From the NCBI GenBank assembly GCA_018894775.1, contig JAHIPG010000233.1, positions 1 through 9,022 of the forward strand: DNA of 9,022 nt, read 5' to 3'. Made by a program: the position numbers and the translations under genes. Source of the DNA: Nanobdellota archaeon. Lineage in GTDB: Archaea > Nanobdellota > Nanobdellia > SCGC-AAA011-G17 > VGLX01. The notes beneath the pieces are model-generated. The model saw only the letters and a program-made list of their open reading frames with translations. It made no database searches and was not told where the DNA came from. Below are positions 1 to 5,659 of this stretch, piece by piece. Each line of letters begins with the position of its first letter. The first letter of the stretch is position 1.

Positions 1-45
1 AAATATTTACATCAACATTCTAAAAGAGCCAATCCATACAATAAA

Positions 46-57
46 CTTTTATACTTT
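46..57 (+). promoter_or_regulatory. TATA-like promoter of the acidic secreted protein gene
   Basis: The T/A-rich element CTTTTATACTTT is centred about 24 bases before the ATG at 75, and no Shine-Dalgarno sequence lies between. In archaea transcription starts about 25 bases past the TATA centre, so the message would be leaderless. The left flank (1-45) shows nothing else I can support. Confidence 0.55.
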
Positions 58-74
58 AAGTCCTTAATAATTCT

Positions 75-1052
75 ATGAAAAAAGAAATAATTGCAATGTT
101 ATTTATAAGTATTTTATTACTGTCTCCTTTGGTTTACGCTCAAACATATTCTGGATTTAACAGATTTACAGATGATATCAAATTATTTTTTTCTTTCGGT
201 GATAAAAAAGTTAAGTTTGCCTTGGAAATACGGGAGAAAGAAGTAAATTCAGCAATAGAAAACATTAGAAATGGAGATGATATTGCTGCAGCTAAGAATC
301 TTGAAAAGGCGCGTAACAAAATTCAGCTCGTGCAAAAAAAGGTTTCGTTAGATGTTGCTGAAGAAGTAAAAATAAGTGTTGATAAGATTGTAGATAAAAT
401 AAACGAAGAGGAAAATCTTCCTGATGATTTTGAAGTTTATGTTTTAGAAGAAGAAAAAACACATCTTACCGCAGAACTGGTGATAGAAGTTGAAGGAAAA
501 GAAGGACAAACATTAACAAGGGAGATAGTAAAAGATGGTGAAAGTGGAACAAATAAAGTTGAAATAGTAGTAGAAGGGGGAGATGGACAAACAAAAATTA
601 TGGAAATTGAAGAGAAAATTGGAGAAATTGATAATGAGATTAAAGAAAGGACTTTTGCATCGGGCACAGAAGGAATTGGAGAGCCAGGAGAAGATATTAA
701 AACTTTAATTGTTGAGGGAGATAAAGGAAATAATAATGGAGATGATGGTTTAACCCCTGTTGTTAAAACAGATGTAGCTGGGGGGAATAGTGGGGGAAAT
801 AATAATGTTGATAATGTAGTTGCTAATGATGATGGAAATGAGGGATTAGCTCCAGGAACAACTAATGAAGCACCAGGAGATACTGTAGTGGATGGTGGGA
901 CTAATGTGGTTGAGGGTGGAGATAATACAGTCGAGACTGGAAGTGATATAGATGGGGGTGACGACATAGATGATACGACTCCGAAGTCTATTCCGTTTGT
1001 CGATGTGGTGGATGAAGGACCTGGAGAACCAGGAGTAGTTGATGAAGATTAA
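75..1052 (+). CDS. Secreted DUF5667-like helical protein with acidic low-complexity tail
   Basis: Predicted exported protein of 325 residues with no cysteines. Residues 1-22 form a signal peptide (KK, hydrophobic core, cleavage site VYA before Q23). Residues about 27-115 are a charged helical region (FTDDIKLFFSFGDKKVKFAL, then a Glu/Lys-rich helix pair with a GD turn near 67-69) that resembles the DUF5667 pattern; I judge this by eye. Residues about 130-185 carry two copies of a beta-like motif, VIEVEGKEGQT and VEIVVEGGDGQT. From about 195 to the end the chain is Gly/Asn/Asp/Val-rich, strongly acidic and likely disordered. No C-terminal membrane anchor or lipobox is visible, so it is probably released or held in the envelope by contacts. 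The ATG at 75 fits a leaderless start. It is convergent with the lipoprotein gene. The function is unknown. Confidence 0.8.
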   Translation: MKKEIIAMLFISILLLSPLVYAQTYSGFNRFTDDIKLFFSFGDKKVKFALEIREKEVNSAIENIRNGDDIAAAKNLEKARNKIQLVQKKVSLDVAEEVKISVDKIVDKINEEENLPDDFEVYVLEEEKTHLTAELVIEVEGKEGQTLTREIVKDGESGTNKVEIVVEGGDGQTKIMEIEEKIGEIDNEIKERTFASGTEGIGEPGEDIKTLIVEGDKGNNNGDDGLTPVVKTDVAGGNSGGNNNVDNVVANDDGNEGLAPGTTNEAPGDTVVDGGTNVVEGGDNTVETGSDIDGGDDIDDTTPKSIPFVDVVDEGPGEPGVVDED

Positions 1053-1056
1053 AATT

Positions 1057-1062
1057 AAAAAA
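1057..1062 (-). terminator. T-run terminator of the lipoprotein gene
   Basis: Six A on the plus strand give a T6 run on the minus strand about 57 bases past the lipoprotein stop. Together with the plus-strand T-run it makes 1053-1118 a two-way termination region between convergent genes. Confidence 0.35.
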
Positions 1063-1086
1063 GAATATGATAATAATAAATTAAAA

Positions 1087-1100
1087 TTATTTTTTTCATT
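1087..1100 (+). terminator. T-run terminator of the acidic protein gene
   Basis: A run of seven T (1090-1096) in a T-rich stretch, 35-48 bases after the stop codon and without a clear hairpin, which is the usual archaeal form of terminator. Confidence 0.45.
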
Positions 1101-1118
1101 TATACCTCTTTTATTTAA

Positions 1119-2195
1119 TTAATTATAAAGATTAAACAAAAAATTGGTGCCAGTTTGTATTGCAACATCTTTATAACATGTATTTCTTGCAAAATAACTA
1201 GTTATCTTGTCGCAAGTTGAAATATCTTGACTAATATGTCCTACATAATCTCCAATGCAATCATCCCTTTTTTCTCCAGTCAGAGTTTCACATATTGAAA
1301 GATCTTTATCAGTCATGGCTCTGTCTCTAATACAATATTTAAGTTTACTTCCTTTGCCAGTAGTACAAAAAGACATCGGCTGTTCAAATAATGTCAAACA
1401 ATTAACATTGTTTTCACAGAGAGAAACATCTCCTTCTTTCTGTGCAAGACAAGAATCTCTACTTTGCGAACCAGCAGGTAATTTATTACAATGCTCTGTT
1501 GTTATCTTGTCAGATTTACCTTCCCAATATAAGGCATTTACAAAAGACCAATAACATAGCTCTTTTTCATTTTCATCATAATCAATTTCATCACAAACAT
1601 TAATATCCCCACTAATCAGCGAAAGTCCAAAATAACAATGTTTTTTATCTCCGTCATTACTCATCTCTTTACAATAGGAAACATCTTTTTTTGCATGAGC
1701 TAAACAAACATTTTTATCATCTTTTCCCAACATATCTTCTCCATTATCCAATTGAATCAATTCACAGAATTCATGATTATTATTTACAACAGCCAGGCAC
1801 TCCTGCCTATTACCAGGAGTTAATGTAAGAATTTCTTCTTGACTTAATCCTTCTGTTAAAGGAAGTTTTTTACAGATTTCATTAGAAGGAGTATTTGGTA
1901 AATCTTTTTCTAATTCAGACACAAATGGCTCAAGAAGATCATCCTCATCACCTTCATCGTCTTCCACACCCTCTTCGTCTTCTTCCACCATATCAATTGG
2001 TTCACAAATATTCTCCTCTGAATTCCATTTACATTCTATATGCAATAAACATTCTTCTTGATTTTCATCATAATTAGGGCAGAAAATTTCTACTTCCTCT
2101 TCTTCTTCTATAATATCTTTTTCTTTAGGAACGCAGCCATTAATCAAAAGAATAGAAACAATCAATAAAATTAAAACTATAAACCCTTTTTTCAT
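1119..2195 (-). CDS. Lipoprotein with tandem cysteine-pair repeats
   Basis: A 358-residue exported lipoprotein of unknown function. MKKG, a hydrophobic core and LLINGC form a lipobox, so Cys21 would be lipidated and anchor the protein outside the membrane. A Glu-rich linker follows. Cys39, 49, 55 and 64 form a small module (C-x9-C-x5-CKW-x7-CEP) that looks like a PSI-type disulfide knot. Residues about 71-90 are very acidic. From Cys108 to Cys340 lie about eight tandem units of two cysteines about 11-14 apart, with a loose consensus [R/K]xxCLA, then a D-rich stretch, then SxCExI; examples are KNVCLAHAKKDVSYCKEM and RDSCLAQKEGDVSLCENN. The even spacing suggests disulfide-linked helical hairpins, though metal or ligand binding is possible. 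The gene is leaderless, with a TATA box 27 bases before the ATG. The gene is certain; the role is not known. Confidence 0.85.
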   Translation of the reverse strand: MKKGFIVLILLIVSILLINGCVPKEKDIIEEEEEVEIFCPNYDENQEECLLHIECKWNSEENICEPIDMVEEDEEGVEDDEGDEDDLLEPFVSELEKDLPNTPSNEICKKLPLTEGLSQEEILTLTPGNRQECLAVVNNNHEFCELIQLDNGEDMLGKDDKNVCLAHAKKDVSYCKEMSNDGDKKHCYFGLSLISGDINVCDEIDYDENEKELCYWSFVNALYWEGKSDKITTEHCNKLPAGSQSRDSCLAQKEGDVSLCENNVNCLTLFEQPMSFCTTGKGSKLKYCIRDRAMTDKDLSICETLTGEKRDDCIGDYVGHISQDISTCDKITSYFARNTCYKDVAIQTGTNFLFNLYN

Positions 2196-2216
2196 ATTTT
2201 CTTTTGAGAATTTATT

Positions 2217-2226
2217 TTATTTAAAT
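2217..2226 (-). promoter_or_regulatory. TATA-like promoter of the lipoprotein gene
   Basis: On the minus strand this reads ATTTAAATAA, centred about 27 bases before the ATG at 2195, with no ribosome site between. It implies a leaderless transcript separate from the upstream protease gene. Confidence 0.55.
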
Positions 2227-2246
2227 CTTTTCTTTAAAAAATAAAG

Positions 2247-2254
2247 AAAAAAAA
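2247..2254 (-). terminator. T8 run ending the protease transcript
   Basis: A run of eight A on the plus strand gives T8 on the minus strand directly after the protease stop codon (2258-2260). It precedes the lipoprotein promoter, so the two minus-strand genes are probably separate units. Confidence 0.5.
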
Positions 2255-2257
2255 GTT

Positions 2258-3016
2258 TTAGCCGTACATTTCCTGTAATCCTGTTATGTCTGGCTGCTCA
2301 AGACTTCTCTTTGAAATCTCTCCATAGTTAGAGTACCCATACATAGTAACTGCTGAACAAGCATCACTATATAAGTCACTTAAACCTACAGCATGGCCTA
2401 ACTCATGAGTCATTATATTCTCTAGATCCATCAGGTTAGTGTTTAGTTCTGCATCTCCCCATGTAAAGTCTGTGTCAAGTAACATATCAAACTCAACAAT
2501 CTCTTTGCCTTTTCTAGTGTACCACACTGACGTTACTCCAATCACTCCAGATTCTGGGTAATCACCAAAGACTATTGAGTTTTGGTAATCATATACACCA
2601 TATTGTACTGTGTAGTCTATTCCATAAGAATCGCTGAATAGTTCGCTAGATGTTACAATGTCCCATGTTTCTGCTGATGTTGAAATTGTATTTACCACAA
2701 AACTTTCTGATAAACCATCATTATTGGTAGGGTTTATCACATAATCAACAGGGAAACTTTTCCACTTAACACCCATCAACTTATAACAAGTCTCTGTCTT
2801 TGGAATCTTAGGTGGTTTAACAGCCCAATCTGGCTTTGCATAGTGTACAAAGTCTATTCTTTCAAGCTCCCAATCATCTCCAATTGCTGGAGATTTTTCT
2901 GGAGCCTTTGCATGCTCTTTAGCTTTATCACTTGAAGGAATCAACATAGATGCAGTTACTGTGATAGAAAGCATTAGCATGACTATTGTCAAAATAATTA
3001 TAGTTCTTAGTTTCAT
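2258..3016 (-). CDS. Secreted matrixin/snapalysin-like zinc metalloprotease
   Basis: Predicted exported zinc endopeptidase of 252 residues. Residues 1-23 are a signal peptide (MKLR then a long hydrophobic run). A basic/proline-rich propeptide-like stretch follows to about residue 75. The catalytic domain (about 85-252) has THELGHAVGLSD, with zinc ligands His204 and His208, catalytic Glu205, and Asp214 where typical matrixins have a third His. This HExxHxxGxxD form is known from snapalysin-type (M7) metzincins. VTMYGY holds the Met-turn (Met225), and the C-terminus RSLEQPDITGLQEMYG is the usual matrixin end. Cys77 and Cys220 could pair. I start at 3016 because GGAGGT lies 4 bases upstream. An in-frame ATG at 3028 (adding MEVK) is about 28 bases from the TATA box and could be a leaderless start. 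Substrates are unknown; they might be host or neighbour-cell proteins. Confidence 0.88.
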   Translation of the reverse strand: MKLRTIIILTIVMLMLSITVTASMLIPSSDKAKEHAKAPEKSPAIGDDWELERIDFVHYAKPDWAVKPPKIPKTETCYKLMGVKWKSFPVDYVINPTNNDGLSESFVVNTISTSAETWDIVTSSELFSDSYGIDYTVQYGVYDYQNSIVFGDYPESGVIGVTSVWYTRKGKEIVEFDMLLDTDFTWGDAELNTNLMDLENIMTHELGHAVGLSDLYSDACSAVTMYGYSNYGEISKRSLEQPDITGLQEMYG

Positions 3017-3020
3017 TTTT

Positions 3021-3026
3021 ACCTCC
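3021..3026 (-). promoter_or_regulatory. Ribosome-binding site GGAGGT deciding the protease start
   Basis: GGAGGT sits 4 bases before the ATG at 3016, supporting that start. The upstream in-frame ATG at 3028 overlaps the first G of this site. Confidence 0.6.
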
Positions 3027-3050
3027 ATATCCTTTTGGACTATATTCTTC

Positions 3051-3060
3051 TCTTTTTAAG
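3051..3060 (-). promoter_or_regulatory. TATA-like promoter of the protease gene
   Basis: On the minus strand this reads CTTAAAAAGA, just past the desulfoferrodoxin stop (3062). The predicted transcription start is near 3029, so the ribosome site would lie at the very 5' end of the message. Confidence 0.4.
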
Positions 3061-3061
3061 T

Positions 3062-3436
3062 CTAACTTTTCCACAGTCCATGAACATTACAGTATGACCT
3101 TGCCTCTATTTTATCTGCCTTAACTTCAAACTCTGCTTCTGGTTCATCACTAGGCTTCAAAAACTTTCGACAGGATTTTCCGTCTGCAATAACTTCTATC
3201 CATTCTATAAAGTGTTTTTCTTCCATAGGGTGCGGTACTGATCCAACTTTAATTTTAACACTATTGTCTGTCTTTTCAACCACTGGAACGTGTTTTTCCT
3301 GACCTTCATCTCCACTCTTCTCTTTTTGTAATTCCATAGGCTGCCCACAGCAAACAAGCTCCCCTACACCTGTATGCAAGACTTCTACTATATTTCCACA
3401 AACATTGCATTTATAGATTTGTTTTAATTCTGTCAT
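3062..3436 (-). CDS. Desulfoferrodoxin (superoxide reductase, two-iron-centre class)
   Basis: Cytoplasmic superoxide reductase of 124 residues: it reduces superoxide to hydrogen peroxide without forming O2, taking electrons from rubredoxin-like donors. The N-terminal desulforedoxin domain has the four ligands of centre I, Cys10, Cys13, Cys29 and Cys30 (CNVCG ... VCCGQPM). The C-terminal neelaredoxin domain has all centre II ligands: His49, His69, His75, Cys116 and His119 (SYCNVHG). The catalytic Glu47-Lys48 pair is present in GQEKHVP. These numbers match those I recall for the Desulfoarculus baarsii enzyme, so the protein is full length and looks active. It has its own promoter and a GAGGTGA ribosome site and is divergent from rubrerythrin, which would remove the peroxide produced. 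The symbol dfx is often used for this family. Confidence 0.96.
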   Translation of the reverse strand: MTELKQIYKCNVCGNIVEVLHTGVGELVCCGQPMELQKEKSGDEGQEKHVPVVEKTDNSVKIKVGSVPHPMEEKHFIEWIEVIADGKSCRKFLKPSDEPEAEFEVKADKIEARSYCNVHGLWKS

Positions 3437-3442
3437 ATAATT

Positions 3443-3450
3443 TCACCTCT
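3443..3450 (-). promoter_or_regulatory. Ribosome-binding site of desulfoferrodoxin
   Basis: On the minus strand AGAGGTGA lies 6 bases before the ATG at 3436, fixing that start. Confidence 0.6.
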
Positions 3451-3469
3451 CTCTTATGGACTGGTTTCA

Positions 3470-3480
3470 TTTTTAAATGT
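3470..3480 (-). promoter_or_regulatory. TATA-like promoter of desulfoferrodoxin
   Basis: On the minus strand this reads ACATTTAAAAA. The expected transcription start, about 25 bases on (near 3449), coincides with the ribosome site, giving a leader of only about 12 bases. Confidence 0.45.
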
Positions 3481-3510
3481 TCTCAATATCAAGATAAACT
3501 ATAGAAAACA

Positions 3511-3527
3511 ATAAATATGAATTAAAG
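3511..3527 (+). promoter_or_regulatory. Promoter region of rubrerythrin
   Basis: Two candidate boxes lie here: ATAAATAT (3511-3518) and GAATTAAAG nearby (3519-3527). The second would place the transcript start near 3549, at the ATG that overlaps the ribosome site. The 125-base gap between the divergent genes (3437-3561) holds both promoters; I see no convincing operator palindrome. Confidence 0.35.
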
Positions 3528-3550
3528 TCTATGTTGAAAAGTATTTAAAT

Positions 3551-3556
3551 GGAGGT
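3551..3556 (+). promoter_or_regulatory. Ribosome-binding site GGAGGT of rubrerythrin
   Basis: GGAGGT sits 5 bases before the ATG at 3562. A second ATG at 3549 overlaps it and would give only ATG GAG GTT TAA, so 3562 is the real start. Confidence 0.65.
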
Positions 3557-3561
3557 TTAAA

Positions 3562-4083
3562 ATGGCAAAATTATTTAGATGTAAAATATGTGGAGATCCT
3601 TATATAGGTGCTAACCCACCAACAAGATGTCCTTTCTGTGGAGCATATGAAGATTTTATAATAGAAGCAAAAGATTTCAAAGAAACATTTGATGTTGAAC
3701 TAAATGAAAAAGACTTAGCAAATGTAAAAAAAGCTTTAGATGTAGAAATATCAAACGCAAAGTTCTATTTTTGCGCGACAGAAAAAACAGACGATGAAGA
3801 AGGGAAACAATTGTTTAAAGCATTGGGAAAAGTTGAGGCTGAACATGCATCAATCTGGAAAAAAATCCTAAAAATGGATAAGGTAGATATTCCAAAATTA
3901 GATGAATGCTCAACAACAAATAAAGATAATCTGCAAGAATCACATGATAGGGAAACTAAAGCAATAGAATTCTACAAGCAGGCTGCTGAAGAATCTGAAA
4001 ATGAAAGAGTCAAACAGATATTTACAGCACTTGTACAAGTGGAAACAGACCATCTGGAATTATCTGGAGAAAGGTTGAAATAA
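3562..4083 (+). CDS. Rubrerythrin with N-terminal rubredoxin domain
   Basis: Non-haem di-iron peroxidase of 173 residues, cytoplasmic, reducing hydrogen peroxide to water with electrons from rubredoxin or NAD(P)H-linked donors. The N-terminus is a rubredoxin-like iron site: Cys7, Cys10, Cys23 and Cys26 (CKICGDP ... RCPFCGA). The ferritin-like four-helix domain (about 46-173) carries carboxylate and His ligands: Glu62, the ExxH motif Glu92-His95, Glu131, and the ExxH motif Glu161-His164. The rubredoxin domain comes first, the reverse of the classical order, as in the 'reverse rubrerythrins' of anaerobes. It is divergent from desulfoferrodoxin, so the pair would convert superoxide to peroxide to water. 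The symbol rbr is in common use. All metal ligands I would expect are present. Confidence 0.93.
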   Translation: MAKLFRCKICGDPYIGANPPTRCPFCGAYEDFIIEAKDFKETFDVELNEKDLANVKKALDVEISNAKFYFCATEKTDDEEGKQLFKALGKVEAEHASIWKKILKMDKVDIPKLDECSTTNKDNLQESHDRETKAIEFYKQAAEESENERVKQIFTALVQVETDHLELSGERLK

Positions 4084-4120
4084 GAATATAAACCTTACAT
4101 TTAAAAGAAATGTCTGACTA

Positions 4121-4128
4121 ACTCAACA
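4121..4128. repeat. Target-site duplication, left copy (8 bases)
   Basis: ACTCAACA directly precedes the left inverted repeat and is identical to 5061-5068. The next bases outward and inward differ, so the duplication is exactly eight bases. Confidence 0.9.
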
Positions 4129-4147
4129 GGCTGTGGTGAAACCCTTA
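4129..4147 (+). repeat. Left terminal inverted repeat
   Basis: GGCTGTGGTGAAACCCTTA, the exact reverse complement of 5042-5060. The transposase promoter box starts at its inner edge. Confidence 0.92.
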
Positions 4148-4152
4148 TATTT
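4144..4152 (+). promoter_or_regulatory. TATA-like promoter of the transposase
   Basis: CTTATATTT overlaps the inner end of the left inverted repeat, about 59 bases before the ATG. Transposase bound to the repeat could therefore cover its own promoter; this is inference. Confidence 0.4.
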
Positions 4153-4193
4153 TAAGTAGAAGGGAATCACTTCTTTTTGTTAGGTAAACAAAA

Positions 4194-4200
4194 GAGGTGA
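4194..4200 (+). promoter_or_regulatory. Ribosome-binding site of the transposase
   Basis: GAGGTGA lies 6 bases before the ATG at 4207 and supports that start. Confidence 0.6.
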
Positions 4201-4206
4201 TACCCC

Positions 4207-5079
4207 ATGAAGAATAAGGATTCTTTATACTTAAAGTTTATTGATTGTGCTTTGGAGCTTTGTGAGCAGGTTCCGAGGTATTTTAGCAAGTTTAGTAATA
4301 AGATTTTCTGTAATCATCAGAAGATTATTCTGCTTGTTCTCAAGCAGAAGTTGAGAACAACTTATCGTGATCTATGCGAGTTGCTGAAGGTGAGCAATAT
4401 TGGTATGTATATTGGGTTGAAGCGTGTTCCGCATTATACCACTTTGGTTAAGTTTGCCAAAAGAGTCAAACCTAAAATTCTTAATTTTCTTTTGCCTTTC
4501 CGTAAGGCAGAAATGGTTGGCGTGGATGGTACTGGTTTTGAGGTTGGCAACCGTAGCATGCATTATATGGTACGGACAGAAAGAGTAGATTACCGTCGAC
4601 ATATCAAGCTTGGGATAAGCGCAGATATGGAAAAACAAATAATCTTCAAATCAGCCATACACAAAGGACCAAGACATGACACTAAAGATTTCCTCCAAAT
4701 AGTCAAAGGATTAGAAACAAACTTTGTCCTTGCGGACAAAGGCTATGATTCAAAAAAGAATCATAAGTTTGTGATACACGAACTGGGCGCAAAATCCTTA
4801 ATCAAAGTAAGAAAAAACATAAGCAAAAAATGCAGAAGCACACTCAGAAAAAGAGTAGCAAACCAATTTGACGAAAAAAAGTACCATCAAAGAAGCAAAG
4901 TAGAAACAATATTCTCCAGCATAAAAAGAAAATACGGCTCAAGACTCAAAGCAAAAACATTCAACACACAAAAGAAAGAACTAATCTGCAAACTCATAGC
5001 CCACAACATCGACAAACTCATACAAGTTTGTCAAACCCATCTAAGGGTTTCACCACAGCCACTCAACAACAACCTTTAA
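4207..5079 (+). CDS. DDE transposase (IS4/IS5 superfamily)
   Basis: Transposase of 290 residues that would bind the element's inverted repeats and cut and join DNA. The N-terminal part (1-100) is basic, with a predicted DNA-binding helical region (TTYRDLCELLKVSN). The RNase-H-like catalytic core has Asp107 (GVDGTGF), Asp177 (LADKGYDS) and Glu233, the last inside a perfect Y-(2)-R-(3)-E-(6)-K signature (Tyr226, Arg229, Glu233, Lys240), typical of IS4/IS5 transposases. No frameshift is visible. Odd points: the reading frame runs through the right inverted repeat and ends in host DNA, so the last residues (LNNNL) and the stop come from the flank. The first 40% is T+G-rich while the rest is A+C-rich, an abrupt switch. 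Confidence 0.93.
   Translation: MKNKDSLYLKFIDCALELCEQVPRYFSKFSNKIFCNHQKIILLVLKQKLRTTYRDLCELLKVSNIGMYIGLKRVPHYTTLVKFAKRVKPKILNFLLPFRKAEMVGVDGTGFEVGNRSMHYMVRTERVDYRRHIKLGISADMEKQIIFKSAIHKGPRHDTKDFLQIVKGLETNFVLADKGYDSKKNHKFVIHELGAKSLIKVRKNISKKCRSTLRKRVANQFDEKKYHQRSKVETIFSSIKRKYGSRLKAKTFNTQKKELICKLIAHNIDKLIQVCQTHLRVSPQPLNNNL
5042..5060 (-). repeat. Right terminal inverted repeat
   Basis: TAAGGGTTTCACCACAGCC, the exact reverse complement of the left repeat at 4129-4147. It is read through by the transposase frame (VSPQP). Confidence 0.92.
5061..5068. repeat. Target-site duplication, right copy (8 bases)
   Basis: ACTCAACA directly follows the right inverted repeat and equals 4121-4128. It ends 5 bases before the ndk TATA box. 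Confidence 0.9.
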
Positions 5080-5082
5080 ATA
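5074..5082 (+). promoter_or_regulatory. TATA-like promoter of ndk
   Basis: CTTTAAATA is centred about 30 bases before the ndk ATG with no ribosome site between, indicating a leaderless message. It begins 13 bases after the end of the insertion sequence and contains the transposase stop codon (TAA, 5077-5079). Confidence 0.55.
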
Positions 5083-5107
5083 CTCAAATAGTAATATCCT
5101 CTCTAAA

Positions 5108-5599
5108 ATGATAGAACAAACTTTAGTGTTAATAAAACCGGATGGAGTAAAGCGTGGATTAATCGGTGAACTTGTGAAAAGATTTGAAAATCGAGGACTT
5201 AAGATAGTAGGTTTGAAGATGATATGGATAGATGCAACGTTTGCTAAGAAGCATTATACAGAAGACATTAGCAAGAGAAGAGGGGAACATGTAAGAAATT
5301 ACCTTGTTAATTTTTTACAGGAATCTCCAGTAGTTGCTATAGTGATACAAGGTGTAAATGCTGTTGAGAATGTTAGAAAGATTGTCGGTGGAACAGAACC
5401 AAGAGCAGCACAGCCAGGAACGATAAGAGGAGATTTTGCTCACGTCAGTTATTCATATGCTGATAAAAAAGAAATGGTTGTAAGAAATGTAGTGCATGCA
5501 AGCGGAAATCAGGAAGATGCAAAATATGAAATAGATCTATGGTTCAAACCTAAAGAGATTTATGACTATAAAACCGCGCATGAAGAACACATATTTTAA
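5108..5599 (+). CDS. ndk: Nucleoside diphosphate kinase
   Basis: Cytoplasmic enzyme of 163 residues that moves the gamma-phosphate of ATP to other nucleoside diphosphates through a phosphohistidine. The N-terminus MIEQTLVLIKPDGVKRGL is the family hallmark, with Lys10 at the active site. Tyr50, Arg99 (GGTEPRAAQPGTIRGDF) and Arg107 are where nucleotide-binding residues are expected. The catalytic His130 lies in NVVHASGN, followed by the EIDLWF motif. Compared with the common bacterial form (about 140-150 residues, HGSDS), it has extra residues between GDF and NVVH and an HASG motif, as in archaeal enzymes I remember. It is transcribed from a leaderless promoter right beside the insertion sequence, so its expression may be changed by that insertion. 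Confidence 0.96.
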   Translation: MIEQTLVLIKPDGVKRGLIGELVKRFENRGLKIVGLKMIWIDATFAKKHYTEDISKRRGEHVRNYLVNFLQESPVVAIVIQGVNAVENVRKIVGGTEPRAAQPGTIRGDFAHVSYSYADKKEMVVRNVVHASGNQEDAKYEIDLWFKPKEIYDYKTAHEEHIF

Positions 5600-5600
5600 A

Positions 5601-5620
5601 ACTTTTTTCTTCTCTTTTTT
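5601..5620 (+). terminator. T-run terminator after ndk
   Basis: Two runs of six T separated by a pyrimidine tract, directly after the ndk stop, with no hairpin. This is typical for archaea. Confidence 0.5.
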
Positions 5621-5631
5621 AAATAAAAATA

Positions 5632-5639
5632 CTTAAATA
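5632..5639 (+). promoter_or_regulatory. TATA-like promoter of the 5660 gene
   Basis: CTTAAATA is centred about 25 bases before the ATG at 5660 but about 37 before the next in-frame ATG at 5672. If the gene is leaderless like its neighbours, 5660 is the start. Confidence 0.5.
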
Positions 5640-5659
5640 CAAAGAAAACCTATTATAAT

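Larger units (their letters stand above)
4129..5060 (+). mobile_element. Complete insertion sequence, IS5-family-like (possibly ISH1 group)
   Basis: A 932-base element bounded by perfect 19-base inverted repeats and an exact 8-base direct duplication. It carries one DDE transposase gene. Size, transposase type and an 8-base duplication fit what I recall of the ISH1 group of the IS5 family, but I could not compare it with ISfinder. Intact ends, intact duplication and intact catalytic residues suggest a recent and possibly still mobile copy. It lies between rubrerythrin and ndk. Joined across the insertion, the original gap would have been about 84 bases. Confidence 0.92.

Noticed and set aside
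437..967. Long minus-strand open frame rich in Ser, Pro, Val
   Set aside because: It is antisense to the acidic-protein gene. The purine-rich coding strand removes stops from the other strand; it has no promoter or ribosome site and a low-complexity translation.
1255..1554. Plus-strand open frame inside the lipoprotein gene
   Set aside because: It lies antisense to a gene with lipobox and regular cysteine repeats; no start signals were found.
4372..4638. Minus-strand open frame in the transposase
   Set aside because: It overlaps the catalytic region of a clear DDE transposase and has no recognisable domain; a second insertion-sequence gene is not supported.
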